13,436 nucleotides of DNA, from positions 1 to 13,436 of the forward strand of contig CAIWVR010000286.1 in assembly GCA_903916165.1 (NCBI GenBank), given 5' to 3'. Position 1 is the stretch's first letter. Each line of letters opens with the position of its first letter. The notes under the pieces were generated by a model. That model saw nothing but the letters and a program-made list of their open reading frames with translations. It made no database searches and was not told the origin of the DNA. Source of the stretch: an uncultured Hyphomicrobiales bacterium (GTDB lineage Bacteria > Pseudomonadota > Alphaproteobacteria > Rhizobiales > Beijerinckiaceae). A program made the translations under genes and the position numbers. This document shows positions 1 through 7,855 of this stretch, in pieces.

Positions 1-1839
1 GGTGACATCGACGCGGCCTTTGCCGGGGCCGCCCATGTCATCAGCGCGGCGTTTCGCCTGCACAAGGGTGGCGGCCACCCGATGGAGCCGCGCGGCGTGC
101 TCGCCCGCTATGATGCCGTCGAGGAAAAGCTGACGGTCTGGGACTCGACGCAAATGCCCCACCGGGCCAAGGCGATGCTTGTTGCCACGCTGGGCCTGGA
201 CGAGCATCAGGTGCGCGTGGTGCAGCCCGATGTCGGTGGCGGGTTTGGCACCAAGGCGGTTTTTCATCCGGAAGAACTGGCGGTGCCGGCCGCAGCCCTG
301 CTGCTGCGCTGTCCGGTGAAATGGGTCGAGGATCGCTACGAGAGTTTTACCGCGAGCATCAGCGAGCGCGATCAGGTCTGGGATGTCGAGGCCGCCTTCA
401 CGGAGGATGGGCGTCTGCGCGGCGTGCGCGGGCGGCTGTGCTACGACCATGGCGCGGCAACGCCCTACGGCATTGCGCTGCCCTTCAATGCGGCGACCAA
501 TTTCATCGGGCCCTACATTCTGCCGGCCTATCGGATCGGCATCGATCTGTGCCTGACCAACAAGACGCCGGCCGCGCCCACACGTGGCGCCGGGCGCCCG
601 CAGGGCGTCTTCGTGATGGAGCGGCTGCTCGACCGCATGGCGCGCCAGCTCAACATGTCCCGCGACGAGATCCGGCGGCGCAATCTCATTCCAGCCGCGC
701 GCATGCCCTATACCATTCCCGTCAAGCAGCGCGACGGCAGCCTGATGACCTATGACAGCGGCGACTATCCCGAGTGCCAGCGCCGTGCGCTTGAGGCGTC
801 AGGCTGGGCGGATTTTCCGGCGCGCCAGGAGGCCGCGCGACGCGAGGGACGTTTCATCGGCATCGGCTTCGCCAATTATGTCGAGGCGACGGGTCGCGGA
901 CCGTTCGAGAGCGTCGGGATCAGCATCGGACCCTCCGGCAAGATCGTCGTGACGAGCGGCGCGACCGCGCAGGGGCAGGGCGTGAAGACCATGCTCGCGC
1001 AGATCGTCGCCGATACGCTCGGCGTTGAATTGTCGGCCATCCATGTCGTCGTCGGCGACACCTCGGCAACGTCAGCGGGGCTTGGTGCCTATGCGAGCCG
1101 ACAGGCCGTCACGGCCGGCAATGCGGCCCATCAGGCCGCTGGGATGATCGTTGAAAAAGCCAAGCGCGCTGCGGCCGAAATGCTCGAGGCCGACGTCGAA
1201 GATCTCGAAGTTGATGCCGGCGTGGTGCGGGTCAAGGGCGTGCCCGGCCACGCGCGCAGCCTGACGCAGATCGCCAAGGCATTGGCTGGCACGCCGGGCT
1301 TTTCGCTGCCGGGCAATCTGCCCCCGGGTCTCTCGGCGGCAACGGATTTCATGACGTCGGGCCTTTGCTACACCAATGGCAGCCACGTCGCCGAAGTCGA
1401 GGTCGATCCGCTGACGGGCGCCGTGAAGATCCTCCGCTATGTGGTCGTTCATGACTGCGGGCGGATCATCAATCCGATGATGCTGGAGGGCCAGATTCTC
1501 GGCGGGGTCGTGCATGGCATCGGCATGACCTTGTTCGAGTGGATGCGCTACGACGCTGACGGGCAGCCGCTGTCGGTCACGCTCGCCGACTATCTGCTGC
1601 CGACGTCGGACGTCGTCCCGCATATCGACATCCACCACATGGTTTCGCCAAGCCCGCTCAATCCGCTGGGCGTCAAGGGCGCGGCTGAAAGCGGCACGAT
1701 CGGCGCACCCGCCACCCTTGTCTCGGCCATTGAGGATGCGCTGCGTCCGCTTGACGTCGAGGTGAATGACTTGCCCGTGACGCCACCGCGCCTGCGCGCC
1801 GCCATCCGTGCCGCGCAAGCAAGACAGGCATTGTCATGA
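1..1839 (+). CDS. Xanthine dehydrogenase family molybdopterin-binding large subunit (5' end outside window)
   Basis: Catalytic subunit of a molybdenum hydroxylase of the xanthine dehydrogenase/CO dehydrogenase family, which binds the Mo-pterin cofactor and hydroxylates a substrate C-H with water. The frame is open from base 1; 612 residues are visible, and about 150-180 N-terminal residues are probably missing given the usual 750-800. Visible landmarks (numbered from the edge): HPMEPRG near 26-32, the pterin-contacting loop GGGFG at 79-83, the active-site loop PTRGAGRP at 193-200, a GQG motif (AQGQGVKT), and the catalytic glutamate in KGAAESG at about 563. The RGAGR loop resembles form II and other hydroxylases, not the Cys-containing loop of form I CO dehydrogenase. 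The stop overlaps the next start by 4 bases, so translation is coupled to the FAD subunit. Family assignment is secure; the substrate cannot be read from the sequence. Confidence 0.95.
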   Translation, partial: GDIDAAFAGAAHVISAAFRLHKGGGHPMEPRGVLARYDAVEEKLTVWDSTQMPHRAKAMLVATLGLDEHQVRVVQPDVGGGFGTKAVFHPEELAVPAAALLLRCPVKWVEDRYESFTASISERDQVWDVEAAFTEDGRLRGVRGRLCYDHGAATPYGIALPFNAATNFIGPYILPAYRIGIDLCLTNKTPAAPTRGAGRPQGVFVMERLLDRMARQLNMSRDEIRRRNLIPAARMPYTIPVKQRDGSLMTYDSGDYPECQRRALEASGWADFPARQEAARREGRFIGIGFANYVEATGRGPFESVGISIGPSGKIVVTSGATAQGQGVKTMLAQIVADTLGVELSAIHVVVGDTSATSAGLGAYASRQAVTAGNAAHQAAGMIVEKAKRAAAEMLEADVEDLEVDAGVVRVKGVPGHARSLTQIAKALAGTPGFSLPGNLPPGLSAATDFMTSGLCYTNGSHVAEVEVDPLTGAVKILRYVVVHDCGRIINPMMLEGQILGGVVHGIGMTLFEWMRYDADGQPLSVTLADYLLPTSDVVPHIDIHHMVSPSPLNPLGVKGAAESGTIGAPATLVSAIEDALRPLDVEVNDLPVTPPRLRAAIRAAQARQALS

Positions 1840-2711
1840 AGGCTCCGGATTTTCGATACCACCGGCCCGCGAGCGTCGAGGAGGCGGTCGGCCTGCTTGG
1901 TGCCTGCGAGGATGCGCGCCTGCTGGCGGGCGGCCAGTCGCTCATGCCGATGCTGAACCTGCGCGTGGCGAGTCCAGGCCATCTCATCGATTTGGGCGGC
2001 GTCACATCGCTTGTCGGCATCGGCGAGGACAAGGGTGAATTGCTGATCGGCGCCATGACGACGCAGCGCGCCCTGGAGAGGTCGCCACTTGTCGCGCAAG
2101 CCGCGCCATTGCTGGCGGAAGCCGTGGCGCATGTCGGTCATCAGCAGACGCGCAATCGCGGCACCATCGGCGGCAGCCTTTGCCATCTCGATCCGGGTGC
2201 TGAACTGCCAGTTGTCGCCGCAGCCCTCGACGCCATTCTTGTGGCGACAGGGCCATGCGGAGCGCGCGAGATCCGGTTTGCGGAGTTTGCGATGGGCTAT
2301 CTGACCAGCAGCCTTGCGCCGGATGAGATCCTGACCGCCGTGCGCTTTCCCAAGGCGCCCGCCCGGACCGGCGTCGCCTTCCTCGAGTTCAACCGCCGAC
2401 CGGCGGATTTCGCCATTGTCTCCGTCGCCGTGACGCTCACGGGCGCACCTGATGGGCGCCTTACGCATGCGGCCATTGCGCTGGGGGGATCGTATGCCAC
2501 GCCGGTGCGGCTGTCCGAAGCTGAGGCCGTGATGGTTGGGCACGCGCCGGATGAACTCCTTTTCATGGCGGCTGCGTCCATGGCGAGCGCCGTGGCGTGC
2601 GACGGCGATGAGCTTTATCCGGGCGACTATCGGCAGGAGCTTGCAGGCACGCTTGTCGCGCGTGCACTGCGTCTGGCGGCGTCCCGCATCGGGAGCGCAA
2701 GCCATGACTGA
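1836..2711 (+). CDS. Xanthine dehydrogenase family FAD-binding (medium) subunit
   Basis: FAD subunit that passes electrons from the 2Fe-2S clusters towards the final acceptor. It has 291 residues, the usual length for CoxM/CutM-type subunits. Visible FAD motifs are AGGQS at 31-35 followed by LMPMLNLR, and TIGGSLCHLDPGAELP at 110-125, the expected TxGGxxxxxDPxAE pattern. The C-terminal CO-dehydrogenase flavoprotein domain follows (GGSYATPVRL region). The ATG overlaps the large-subunit stop as ATGA, and the 3' end overlaps the small subunit by 8 bases, so the three genes are one tightly coupled operon in the order large-medium-small. Nothing looks truncated. Family assignment is secure, substrate unknown. 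Confidence 0.95.
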   Translation: MKAPDFRYHRPASVEEAVGLLGACEDARLLAGGQSLMPMLNLRVASPGHLIDLGGVTSLVGIGEDKGELLIGAMTTQRALERSPLVAQAAPLLAEAVAHVGHQQTRNRGTIGGSLCHLDPGAELPVVAAALDAILVATGPCGAREIRFAEFAMGYLTSSLAPDEILTAVRFPKAPARTGVAFLEFNRRPADFAIVSVAVTLTGAPDGRLTHAAIALGGSYATPVRLSEAEAVMVGHAPDELLFMAAASMASAVACDGDELYPGDYRQELAGTLVARALRLAASRIGSASHD

Positions 2712-3204
2712 GCTGCATCGCATCAAGCTGATCGTGAACGGTCGGGAGGTGCAGGCCGAGATCGAAGCGCGCATCAACCTGGCTGACTTCCTGCGAAAGG
2801 ACCTGCGCCTGACCGGCACGCATGTGGGTTGCGAACACGGCGTCTGCGGGGCCTGCACGGTGCTCGTCGATGGCGCCAGCGTCCGGTCCTGCCTGATGCT
2901 GGCCGTCCAGGCGCAGGGGCGATCCGTGGAGACGATTGAAAGCCTTGCGGATGGCGCAGATCTGCATCCCATCCAGGCGGCACTCGCCCGCCACCACGGA
3001 CTGCAATGCGGCTATTGCACGCCGGGCGTGGCCATGACGATCAAGGAGCTCGTTTCAGACTCGGCCGGGCGGGACCTCTCCGAGGCCGACATCCGCACGG
3101 CTCTGTCTGGCAACCTCTGCCGCTGCACCGGGTATCAGGGAATGGTGGCGGCGGTGAGGGATGTTCTTGATACGGTCGCAGAAAAACCGATGCGGCCATT
3201 GTGA
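2704..3204 (+). CDS. Xanthine dehydrogenase family 2Fe-2S subunit
   Basis: Small iron-sulfur subunit carrying two 2Fe-2S clusters between the molybdenum site and FAD. The start at 2704 (MTELHRIKLIVNG) gives 166 residues, the normal family size; the frame is open further upstream, but an earlier start would add an unrelated N-terminus over the FAD gene. The plant-ferredoxin cluster ligands are Cys43, 48, 51 and 63 (CEHGVCGAC...C). The second, helical domain has Cys102 and 105 (QCGYCTPG) and Cys139 and 141 (NLCRCTGYQ). All eight ligands are present, so the protein should be functional. It is the last gene of the operon; no convincing terminator is visible just downstream. Confidence 0.95.
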   Translation: MTELHRIKLIVNGREVQAEIEARINLADFLRKDLRLTGTHVGCEHGVCGACTVLVDGASVRSCLMLAVQAQGRSVETIESLADGADLHPIQAALARHHGLQCGYCTPGVAMTIKELVSDSAGRDLSEADIRTALSGNLCRCTGYQGMVAAVRDVLDTVAEKPMRPL

Positions 3205-3563
3205 GAGAACGGAGGCGGCACGGGAAATGGTCTGCCCCGATTGAAGTGGCAGATCCACTCACGGGACGCTGGACCGCCTGACGTCAAGCTTCAACGTCAA
3301 GGTTGGCCTCGTCCTGGGCTGCCAGCGCCCCGACACCACATCCGTATCCGTCTTGCCTATTGACAGGAAAGGCTCTGCCGCTGGCCGTATCTTGTCCGCA
3401 CGTCGATGTTTCGGGGCTTTGTGATGATGTCCCCGGGATGATGGTTGACACTATTCTTGTTTTATTTGCATCCCTTTATTCCGCCCCGCGTGCCGCGGAG
3501 AAAAGCGATGAAACCTGTTTTTGGGGTTGATCACGCCTTGGACAAAGGTTCTGGAGCCGGCTC

Positions 3564-3893
3564 TCATGCCGCCGTCGCCAGACGTAAAACGTCACACGGT
3601 TTACCCACGTAAAGCGCGATCAACTCACTGACGCTGAAAGCGCTGCTGTCATCATCAGCGAGCATCTTGAACCGCTTGTCCATCGACAGGTCTCACCCAG
3701 GGCCATCGGAATTCTTCCCGACAGCGATCCAAACCCGTCGACCATCAAACCGGTCCAAAGTGTCAGGACTCTTCCCGGTTCGTTCCATGACAATCTGCAT
3801 GGTGACGACAACATCCGCTGTGCTTGGCACAACCTTGCTGTGGCCCAGGGCCTGCCGGGCATGGCGCGTGAAAAGCGGCGTGGACGCCTCGCC
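3564..3893 (-). pseudogene. Possible broken gene relic, family not recognised
   Basis: Read on the minus strand, one frame gives protein-like sequence interrupted by a single in-frame TGA at 3693-3695. The upper part contains ALGHSKVVPSTADVVV and DTLDRFDGRRVWIAVGKN. The lower part runs from MDKRFKMLADDDSSAF to YVGKPCDVLRLATAA and stops at 3564-3566. No start codon with a ribosome site is visible above 3893, where the frame meets another stop. I do not recognise the family. GC-rich DNA often has open antisense frames, and the plus strand is also open here, so this may be chance. Confidence 0.25.
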
Positions 3894-4029
3894 TCATGTC
3901 CAAAGCAGGGGGCTGCTTGGCCACCGCACATCATTTAAAGATAACAGGAGTGGAAAAACTTTGTTATGATTTACAAGAATCAGGGGTAGCTGGACCGGCA
4001 ATCTGCGTTCGGATACTATGTTGGCGACG

Positions 4030-4047
4030 TTATCCTTCCTAGGATAA
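4030..4047. promoter_or_regulatory. Perfect palindrome upstream of the TctC-like gene, candidate operator
   Basis: TTATCCT and AGGATAA form perfect 7-base arms around a 4-base spacer. The palindrome lies in AT-rich DNA about 130 bases before the start at 4178, a plausible place for a dimeric repressor or activator. No regulator gene is adjacent, so the partner is unknown. Confidence 0.35.
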
Positions 4048-4177
4048 ATGTTGTTCGCTTATTGGTCGCAAATGCTTGAGCGTTAAAATGTGGCGATTGC
4101 TTCGGCAGTTTACAACCTAAAAACAGGCACTTAGGAATTTTGCGAATTTTACACTAATTCATGCTATGGAGAGTAAA

Positions 4178-5206
4178 ATGTCAATCATTCAGCGTGGCAT
4201 CTCTTGTATCATGCTTTTATGGGCGCTTCAGTTGCCGGCGGCGGCTGAAACGCCGGAAGAATTTTATCGTGGTAAGGCCATATCTATTTATGTTGGCTAT
4301 ACAGCTGGTGGCGGGTACGACGTTTACGCCCGGCTATTGGTACGCCATATGGTTAGGCATCTACCCGCAGGTGCCACAGTGATTATCAGGAATATGGAGG
4401 GGGCTGGCAGCCTGCGACTGGCAAATTGGCTCTATTCGGTGGCACCTGCCGATGGAAGTGCCTTCGCAACTGTCGGGCGTGGTGTCGCATTTGACCAGCT
4501 TCTCGGACGAACGGGAGTTCAGTTCGATGCGCCACGTTTCACCTGGATAGGCAGCATGAACGATGAGGTCTCGGTTTGCGTGAGTATGGCGTCAAGCCAT
4601 GTCACGAAATTCAGCGATCTTGGTAAGGAGAAATTGATTGTCGGTGCAGCTGGAGCAGGTAATGACGATGACCTGTTCCCTCGTATTATGAACGCTATTC
4701 TTGGAACAAAGATGCAAATTATCACTGCCTATCCGGGCGGAAATGACGTCGTGTTGGCTATGGAGCGCGGCGAAGTCATGGGGCGGTGTGGGTGGTCATG
4801 GTCAAGCATCAAAGCCAGCCAGCCGGATTGGATCACGCAGAATAAAATTAATGTCCTTGTGCAGCTCGGCCTCAGTAAGCATGCGGATCTTCCGAATGTA
4901 CCCTTGATCATGGATTTAGCCACAAATGACGAAGAACGACAGAGCCTCAAATTAATTTTTGCTCGGCAGGCGCTTGGGCGTCCGTTTCTGGCGCCACCTG
5001 GAATACCGTCAGACCGAAGCGCCTTTCTTCGGTCCGTGTTCAAAAAAACGGTATCAGACCCCGAGTTGCGCGCTGAAGCAGATCGAGCGAAAATAGAAAT
5101 AGAGCCACTGACAGGTGAAAATCTGGAAAATGTCATTAATCAGGTCTTTTCTGATACATCGCCGCAGCTCGCCCGGAAGATTTCTGGCTATATCAACTTG
5201 AATTGA
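4178..5206 (+). CDS. TctC/Bug-family periplasmic substrate-binding protein (orphan)
   Basis: Probable extracytoplasmic solute receptor of the tripartite tricarboxylate transporter (TctC/Bug) family, which captures small carboxylates or related ligands in the periplasm for a TctAB membrane pair. The start at 4178 (MSIIQRG) has GGAG six bases upstream; an ATG at 4166 in the same frame lies on that ribosome site and is less likely. The 342-residue product begins with a signal peptide (ISCIMLLWALQLPAAA, cleavage likely near residue 23). The ligand-loop signature VGYTAGGGYDVYAR is at 39-52, followed by RNMEGAGSLRLANWLY, typical of the family. No tctA or tctB genes lie nearby, so it must use a distant transporter or act as a sensor. 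The gene is visibly more AT-rich than the hydroxylase operon, suggesting separate acquisition. Ligand unknown. Confidence 0.88.
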   Translation: MSIIQRGISCIMLLWALQLPAAAETPEEFYRGKAISIYVGYTAGGGYDVYARLLVRHMVRHLPAGATVIIRNMEGAGSLRLANWLYSVAPADGSAFATVGRGVAFDQLLGRTGVQFDAPRFTWIGSMNDEVSVCVSMASSHVTKFSDLGKEKLIVGAAGAGNDDDLFPRIMNAILGTKMQIITAYPGGNDVVLAMERGEVMGRCGWSWSSIKASQPDWITQNKINVLVQLGLSKHADLPNVPLIMDLATNDEERQSLKLIFARQALGRPFLAPPGIPSDRSAFLRSVFKKTVSDPELRAEADRAKIEIEPLTGENLENVINQVFSDTSPQLARKISGYINLN

Positions 5207-5248
5207 AGCTGACTTGTCATGCTGCACGGATCACAGCTTTGCTTTTTT
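5206..5248 (+). terminator. Weak candidate terminator after the TctC-like gene
   Basis: AAGCTG (5206-5211) can pair with CAGCTT (5234-5239), and six T residues follow at 5243-5248. The loop is 22 bases and the T run is displaced by three bases, so this is only a tentative intrinsic terminator. Confidence 0.25.
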
Positions 5249-5894
5249 AGCTTATCAAGGAAGGGCGTTTTTTCGAAGACTCTGAAACCATATTTACACG
5301 TTACATGGCCTGAATATGGATGCTGATGATGGGGCTGCCTGGGCGGTTTGAGCCGGTCCTCCGTTGAGACGGCCTGCATGGGAAGGACAATGCGGACCCG
5401 CGCGTCAATCAGGAGGAGAATGCGCAGCCGCCTGGGGGACGACGGGAGGGGGAAGCCCAACTGGAGGAGGGGCCCGGGCGGTGCCGACTTGCACTCGGGG
5501 CAGGGCCTTGCGGCAATGGCGGATGGCCTGAACGTGCGCCCGCCCACATTCTCTAACCACCACATCGCCCGCCTTCTCACGTCGCTGCCCAGGGGGCGTG
5601 TCAGGGAGCGAGACACGGCCCGGACCGGACGCATCGCCACAGAATCGGCTATGAACCACATCGACAGCCTTCTGATTCAGCTGCCGAATGCTGATCTGGC
5701 GACCTGTCGAGCCGGTCCCTGGAGCGTCCCGCCACCATCTTCAACCAAGGTGATCGCATCGATTCTTGCAGCTGGGATCCGTGCACTGGCTGGCTGAACA
5801 CCCTTGACCAACTCGGTCGGGCCACCCCAGCCCTGCCTGTGTAGCCATGCCCCAGCATTCGAACGGATCCCGAAATGGCGAACGGCGGTTGAAA

Positions 5895-5923
5895 TTGACA
5901 TAAAATTGGATATTGTTTAAAAA
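5895..5923 (+). promoter_or_regulatory. Sigma-70-like promoter for the pyrK-pyrD-like operon
   Basis: A consensus -35 box TTGACA (5895-5900) is followed after exactly 17 bases by TAAAAA (5918-5923, four of six matches to TATAAT). Transcription would begin around 5930, leaving a leader of about 55 bases before the start at 5985. The placement argues against translation starting at the in-frame ATG at 5913. Confidence 0.5.
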
Positions 5924-5969
5924 ATGGAACACGACGAAAAAAGCGAGCCCAAGCCAGACCTTCACCTTC

Positions 5970-5975
5970 AAGGAG
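5970..5975 (+). promoter_or_regulatory. Ribosome binding site that fixes the pyrK-like start
   Basis: AAGGAG lies nine bases before the ATG at 5985. The in-frame ATG at 5913 has no such site and overlaps the promoter, so 5985 is the likely start. Confidence 0.65.
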
Positions 5976-5984
5976 TTTCCCCCG

Positions 5985-6854
5985 ATGCGGTACGAGGACT
6001 GTGACAAATATACCAATTCCGCTCTTCGGCCTGACGATACAGATACTTACCCGCAGCGGCTGGTGGGAGAGTTTATCACAAATGTGATCTCGAATGAATG
6101 GGTCAACAAGGAATACAAGCACCTCGTTTTGGAGGTGCATGATCATGCCCTGACCGCCTACGCGGGCCAAATGTTCCATCTCCTTTGCCCGTCGCCCGAT
6201 GGTGCAGAGGTCTGGATGCGCCGCCCCATGAGCGTGTATCGGGTCAACAAGCCAGCCAAGCAGATTGAATTCCTTTACAAGCTCGAGGGGCGCGGGACGC
6301 GGGGCATGGGCCTCCTCGCCGCCGGCGACGAATTCAATATTGCAGGTCCCCTCGGCCAGGGCTTCAAGCTTGAAAAAAGCTGGAAAAACATCGTCGTTCT
6401 GGGTCGGGGCGTTGGCCTTGCCACTCTCGCACCTCTCTCCCAGCTGGCAGCAGAAAATGGTGTGAACGTCACCGCTATCCTGAGTGCCCGCCATCGGGAC
6501 GTTGTCATGTCGAGAGACCTGTTTGAGGGTCTGGGAGCAAAAACAATCACTCTGGTTGATAGTGATGGTAGCAGCTCTGTTGAAAATGTTGAGAAAGAAC
6601 TTACTGGCCTTATTTCACGCGGGGAAGCAGATGCGTTTTTCACGTGCGGATCCAGTCGGCTTCTGAAACTGATGCAGGCATTGGGCAAGGCACATAATAT
6701 TCCGGGCCAGGTTGCCATGGAACAGAACATGGTTTGTGGGTTTGGTGCCTGCTATGTTTGCATGAGAACGTTTAATGTTAATGGTGAGCTCACCCTGAAG
6801 CGCGTTTGCCGGGATGGGCCCGTCTTCAATATGCAGGAGGCCGTGGGATGGTAG
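5985..6854 (+). CDS. pyrK: PyrK-like dihydroorotate dehydrogenase electron-transfer subunit (FAD, 2Fe-2S)
   Basis: In class 1B dihydroorotate dehydrogenases, PyrK carries FAD and a 2Fe-2S cluster and moves electrons between the FMN subunit PyrD and NAD+. The 289-residue product shows the FAD-binding RRPMSV (79-84), YKLEGRGT (98-105) and GPLGQGF (121-127), the nucleotide-binding VLGRGVGLATLAP (138-150), a CGSS stretch, and the C-terminal cluster ligands Cys251, 256, 259 and 275 (CGFGACYVC then RVCRDGPVF). It is slightly longer than Gram-positive PyrK (about 260) because of an N-terminal extension of roughly 20 residues. The start at 5985 is chosen from AAGGAG and the promoter position. The stop overlaps the pyrD-like start by 7 bases, so the subunits are made together. 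The symbol reflects family only; the partner subunit's altered substrate site leaves the pathway open. Confidence 0.88.
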   Translation: MRYEDCDKYTNSALRPDDTDTYPQRLVGEFITNVISNEWVNKEYKHLVLEVHDHALTAYAGQMFHLLCPSPDGAEVWMRRPMSVYRVNKPAKQIEFLYKLEGRGTRGMGLLAAGDEFNIAGPLGQGFKLEKSWKNIVVLGRGVGLATLAPLSQLAAENGVNVTAILSARHRDVVMSRDLFEGLGAKTITLVDSDGSSSVENVEKELTGLISRGEADAFFTCGSSRLLKLMQALGKAHNIPGQVAMEQNMVCGFGACYVCMRTFNVNGELTLKRVCRDGPVFNMQEAVGW

Positions 6855-7795
6855 ATCTTTCTGTTAAAATCGGAAACATTACTCTTCAGAATCCGATCAC
6901 CCCTGCTTCGGGGGCGTTTTCCTGGGAGTATAATGATGTCATCGACCTGAACCGGCTTGGCGGCCTGGTTGCGAAAACCATTTGCCGTGAGCCCCGACTG
7001 GGAAATCCGACACCCAGAATGGCCGAAACCGAAGGTGGAATCATCCAGTCCATCGGTTTGCCAGGAAAGGGAATCGAGTATTTTCTTGATCACGTCGTGC
7101 CTGAATATGCCAAATTCAAGCCGCCACTGATTGTCAGCGTCTCTTCAGAAAGCATAGAGGACTTTGCCGCTCTCGCGCGTGAGTTATCTGTTCCGGACGT
7201 CGATGTGATCGAGGCTAATATTTCCTGCCCGACACGCAATTCGACGGGCGGCAACTTCGCGATGCATGAGGATCACACCAAAAATGTGATTCGTGCTATC
7301 CGGGAGTCGACGGACAAGCCTCTCTGGGTCAAGCTGTCACCCAATGCAGGTGACATTGTTTCAGTCGCGCAAGCGGCTGAAGAAGCCGGTGCTGATTGCT
7401 TGGTGATTGCCAATACGTTCTTGTCCCTCAAGATCCGTACGGATAATTTTCGCCCTGCACTCGGAAATAAATTCGGCGGCCTCATATCTCCGGCCCTGAA
7501 ACCTATCGTTCTGCGCATGGTTTATCAGGTCGCCAAAGCCGTGAAAATTCCGATTATCGGCATCGGCGGTGTCACCAAGGCTGAAGATGTTGTTGAATAT
7601 ATGCTCGCGGGTGCAACGGCGGTTGGTATTGGTTACGCGGGTTTCCGAAACCCGTCTGCACTGATCACCATCATCGAAGATCTTGAGGCTTGGTGTGTCG
7701 AACGTGGCATTGAGCGGGTCACAGATCTGATTGGCGCGGTCAAGGACGACGATATGGAAATGGACACTCTCGTTGCTGCATCGAGAGGCGTTTAA
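6848..7795 (+). CDS. pyrD: Class 1B dihydroorotate dehydrogenase-like FMN subunit (PyrD-like)
   Basis: FMN-containing TIM-barrel dehydrogenase; the canonical enzyme oxidises dihydroorotate to orotate. The start at 6848 has AGGAGG (6835-6840) seven bases upstream, giving 315 residues, normal for class 1B. Retained features: NPITPASGAF (15-24), Lys43 in VAKTIC, the catalytic Cys127 and Asn124 in ANISCP, VKLSPN with Lys162, Asn189-Thr190, and the FMN-phosphate region GIGGVTKAEDVVEYMLAGA (238-256). Odd features: the first orotate-contacting Asn of the usual LNAIGLQN motif is Gln67 (IIQSIGLPG), and the Asn of SCPN is Thr129 (SCPT). These two of four ligand-holding asparagines are conserved in characterised class 1 enzymes, so a different substrate is possible. 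The gene is coupled to pyrK, has no other pyr genes nearby, and ends before a strong terminator. Confidence 0.85.
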   Translation: MVDLSVKIGNITLQNPITPASGAFSWEYNDVIDLNRLGGLVAKTICREPRLGNPTPRMAETEGGIIQSIGLPGKGIEYFLDHVVPEYAKFKPPLIVSVSSESIEDFAALARELSVPDVDVIEANISCPTRNSTGGNFAMHEDHTKNVIRAIRESTDKPLWVKLSPNAGDIVSVAQAAEEAGADCLVIANTFLSLKIRTDNFRPALGNKFGGLISPALKPIVLRMVYQVAKAVKIPIIGIGGVTKAEDVVEYMLAGATAVGIGYAGFRNPSALITIIEDLEAWCVERGIERVTDLIGAVKDDDMEMDTLVAASRGV

Positions 7796-7855
7796 TCCGA
7801 GAGTTTGATTTGATCTAAGTCCACCGCAAGATGGACAAGGTGACACGAGGTCATG

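Larger units (their letters stand above)
3205..4177. other. Long gap without an intact gene; decayed or regulatory DNA
   Basis: This stretch of about 970 bases separates the hydroxylase operon from the binding-protein gene. Several short open frames occur on both strands, but none has a convincing start, ribosome site or recognisable family. A possible minus-strand gene relic is listed separately (3564-3893). Composition becomes markedly AT-rich from about 3930 to the start at 4178, which probably contains the promoter of the downstream gene. A perfect palindrome sits at 4030-4047. No tRNA, complete insertion sequence or repeat array is apparent. Confidence 0.5.
5207..5984. other. Gap without a recognised gene; promoter at its right end
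   Basis: About 780 bases lie between the binding-protein gene and the pyrK-like gene. From about 5340 to 5880 the DNA turns GC-rich again, and frames are open on both strands (for example 5348-5797 plus and 5188-5661 minus). None carries a family signature, and the putative products are rich in Arg, Pro and Gly, as expected of non-coding GC-rich DNA. It may be a decayed mobile element or gene, but I cannot identify it. The last 90 bases are AT-rich and hold the promoter for the following operon. Confidence 0.45.

Noticed and set aside
1..1839. Form I carbon monoxide dehydrogenase large subunit (coxL)
   Set aside because: The active-site loop is PTRGAGR, lacking the cysteine motif that binds copper in true form I CoxL.
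1590..2972. Long minus-strand open frame of 460 codons across the hydroxylase genes
   Set aside because: It is antisense to three well-supported genes and its product is low-complexity, rich in Arg, Ala and His, with no family signature; a codon-bias shadow.
3524..3626. Imperfect inverted repeats GGGTTGATCACGCCTT (3524) and AAAGCGCGATCAACTC (3611)
   Set aside because: Considered as ends of a small mobile element, but 3 of 16 positions mismatch and there is no flanking duplication.
5913..5984. In-frame ATG at 5913 as start of the pyrK-like gene
   Set aside because: It overlaps the probable -10 region and has no ribosome site, whereas 5985 has AAGGAG at good spacing.
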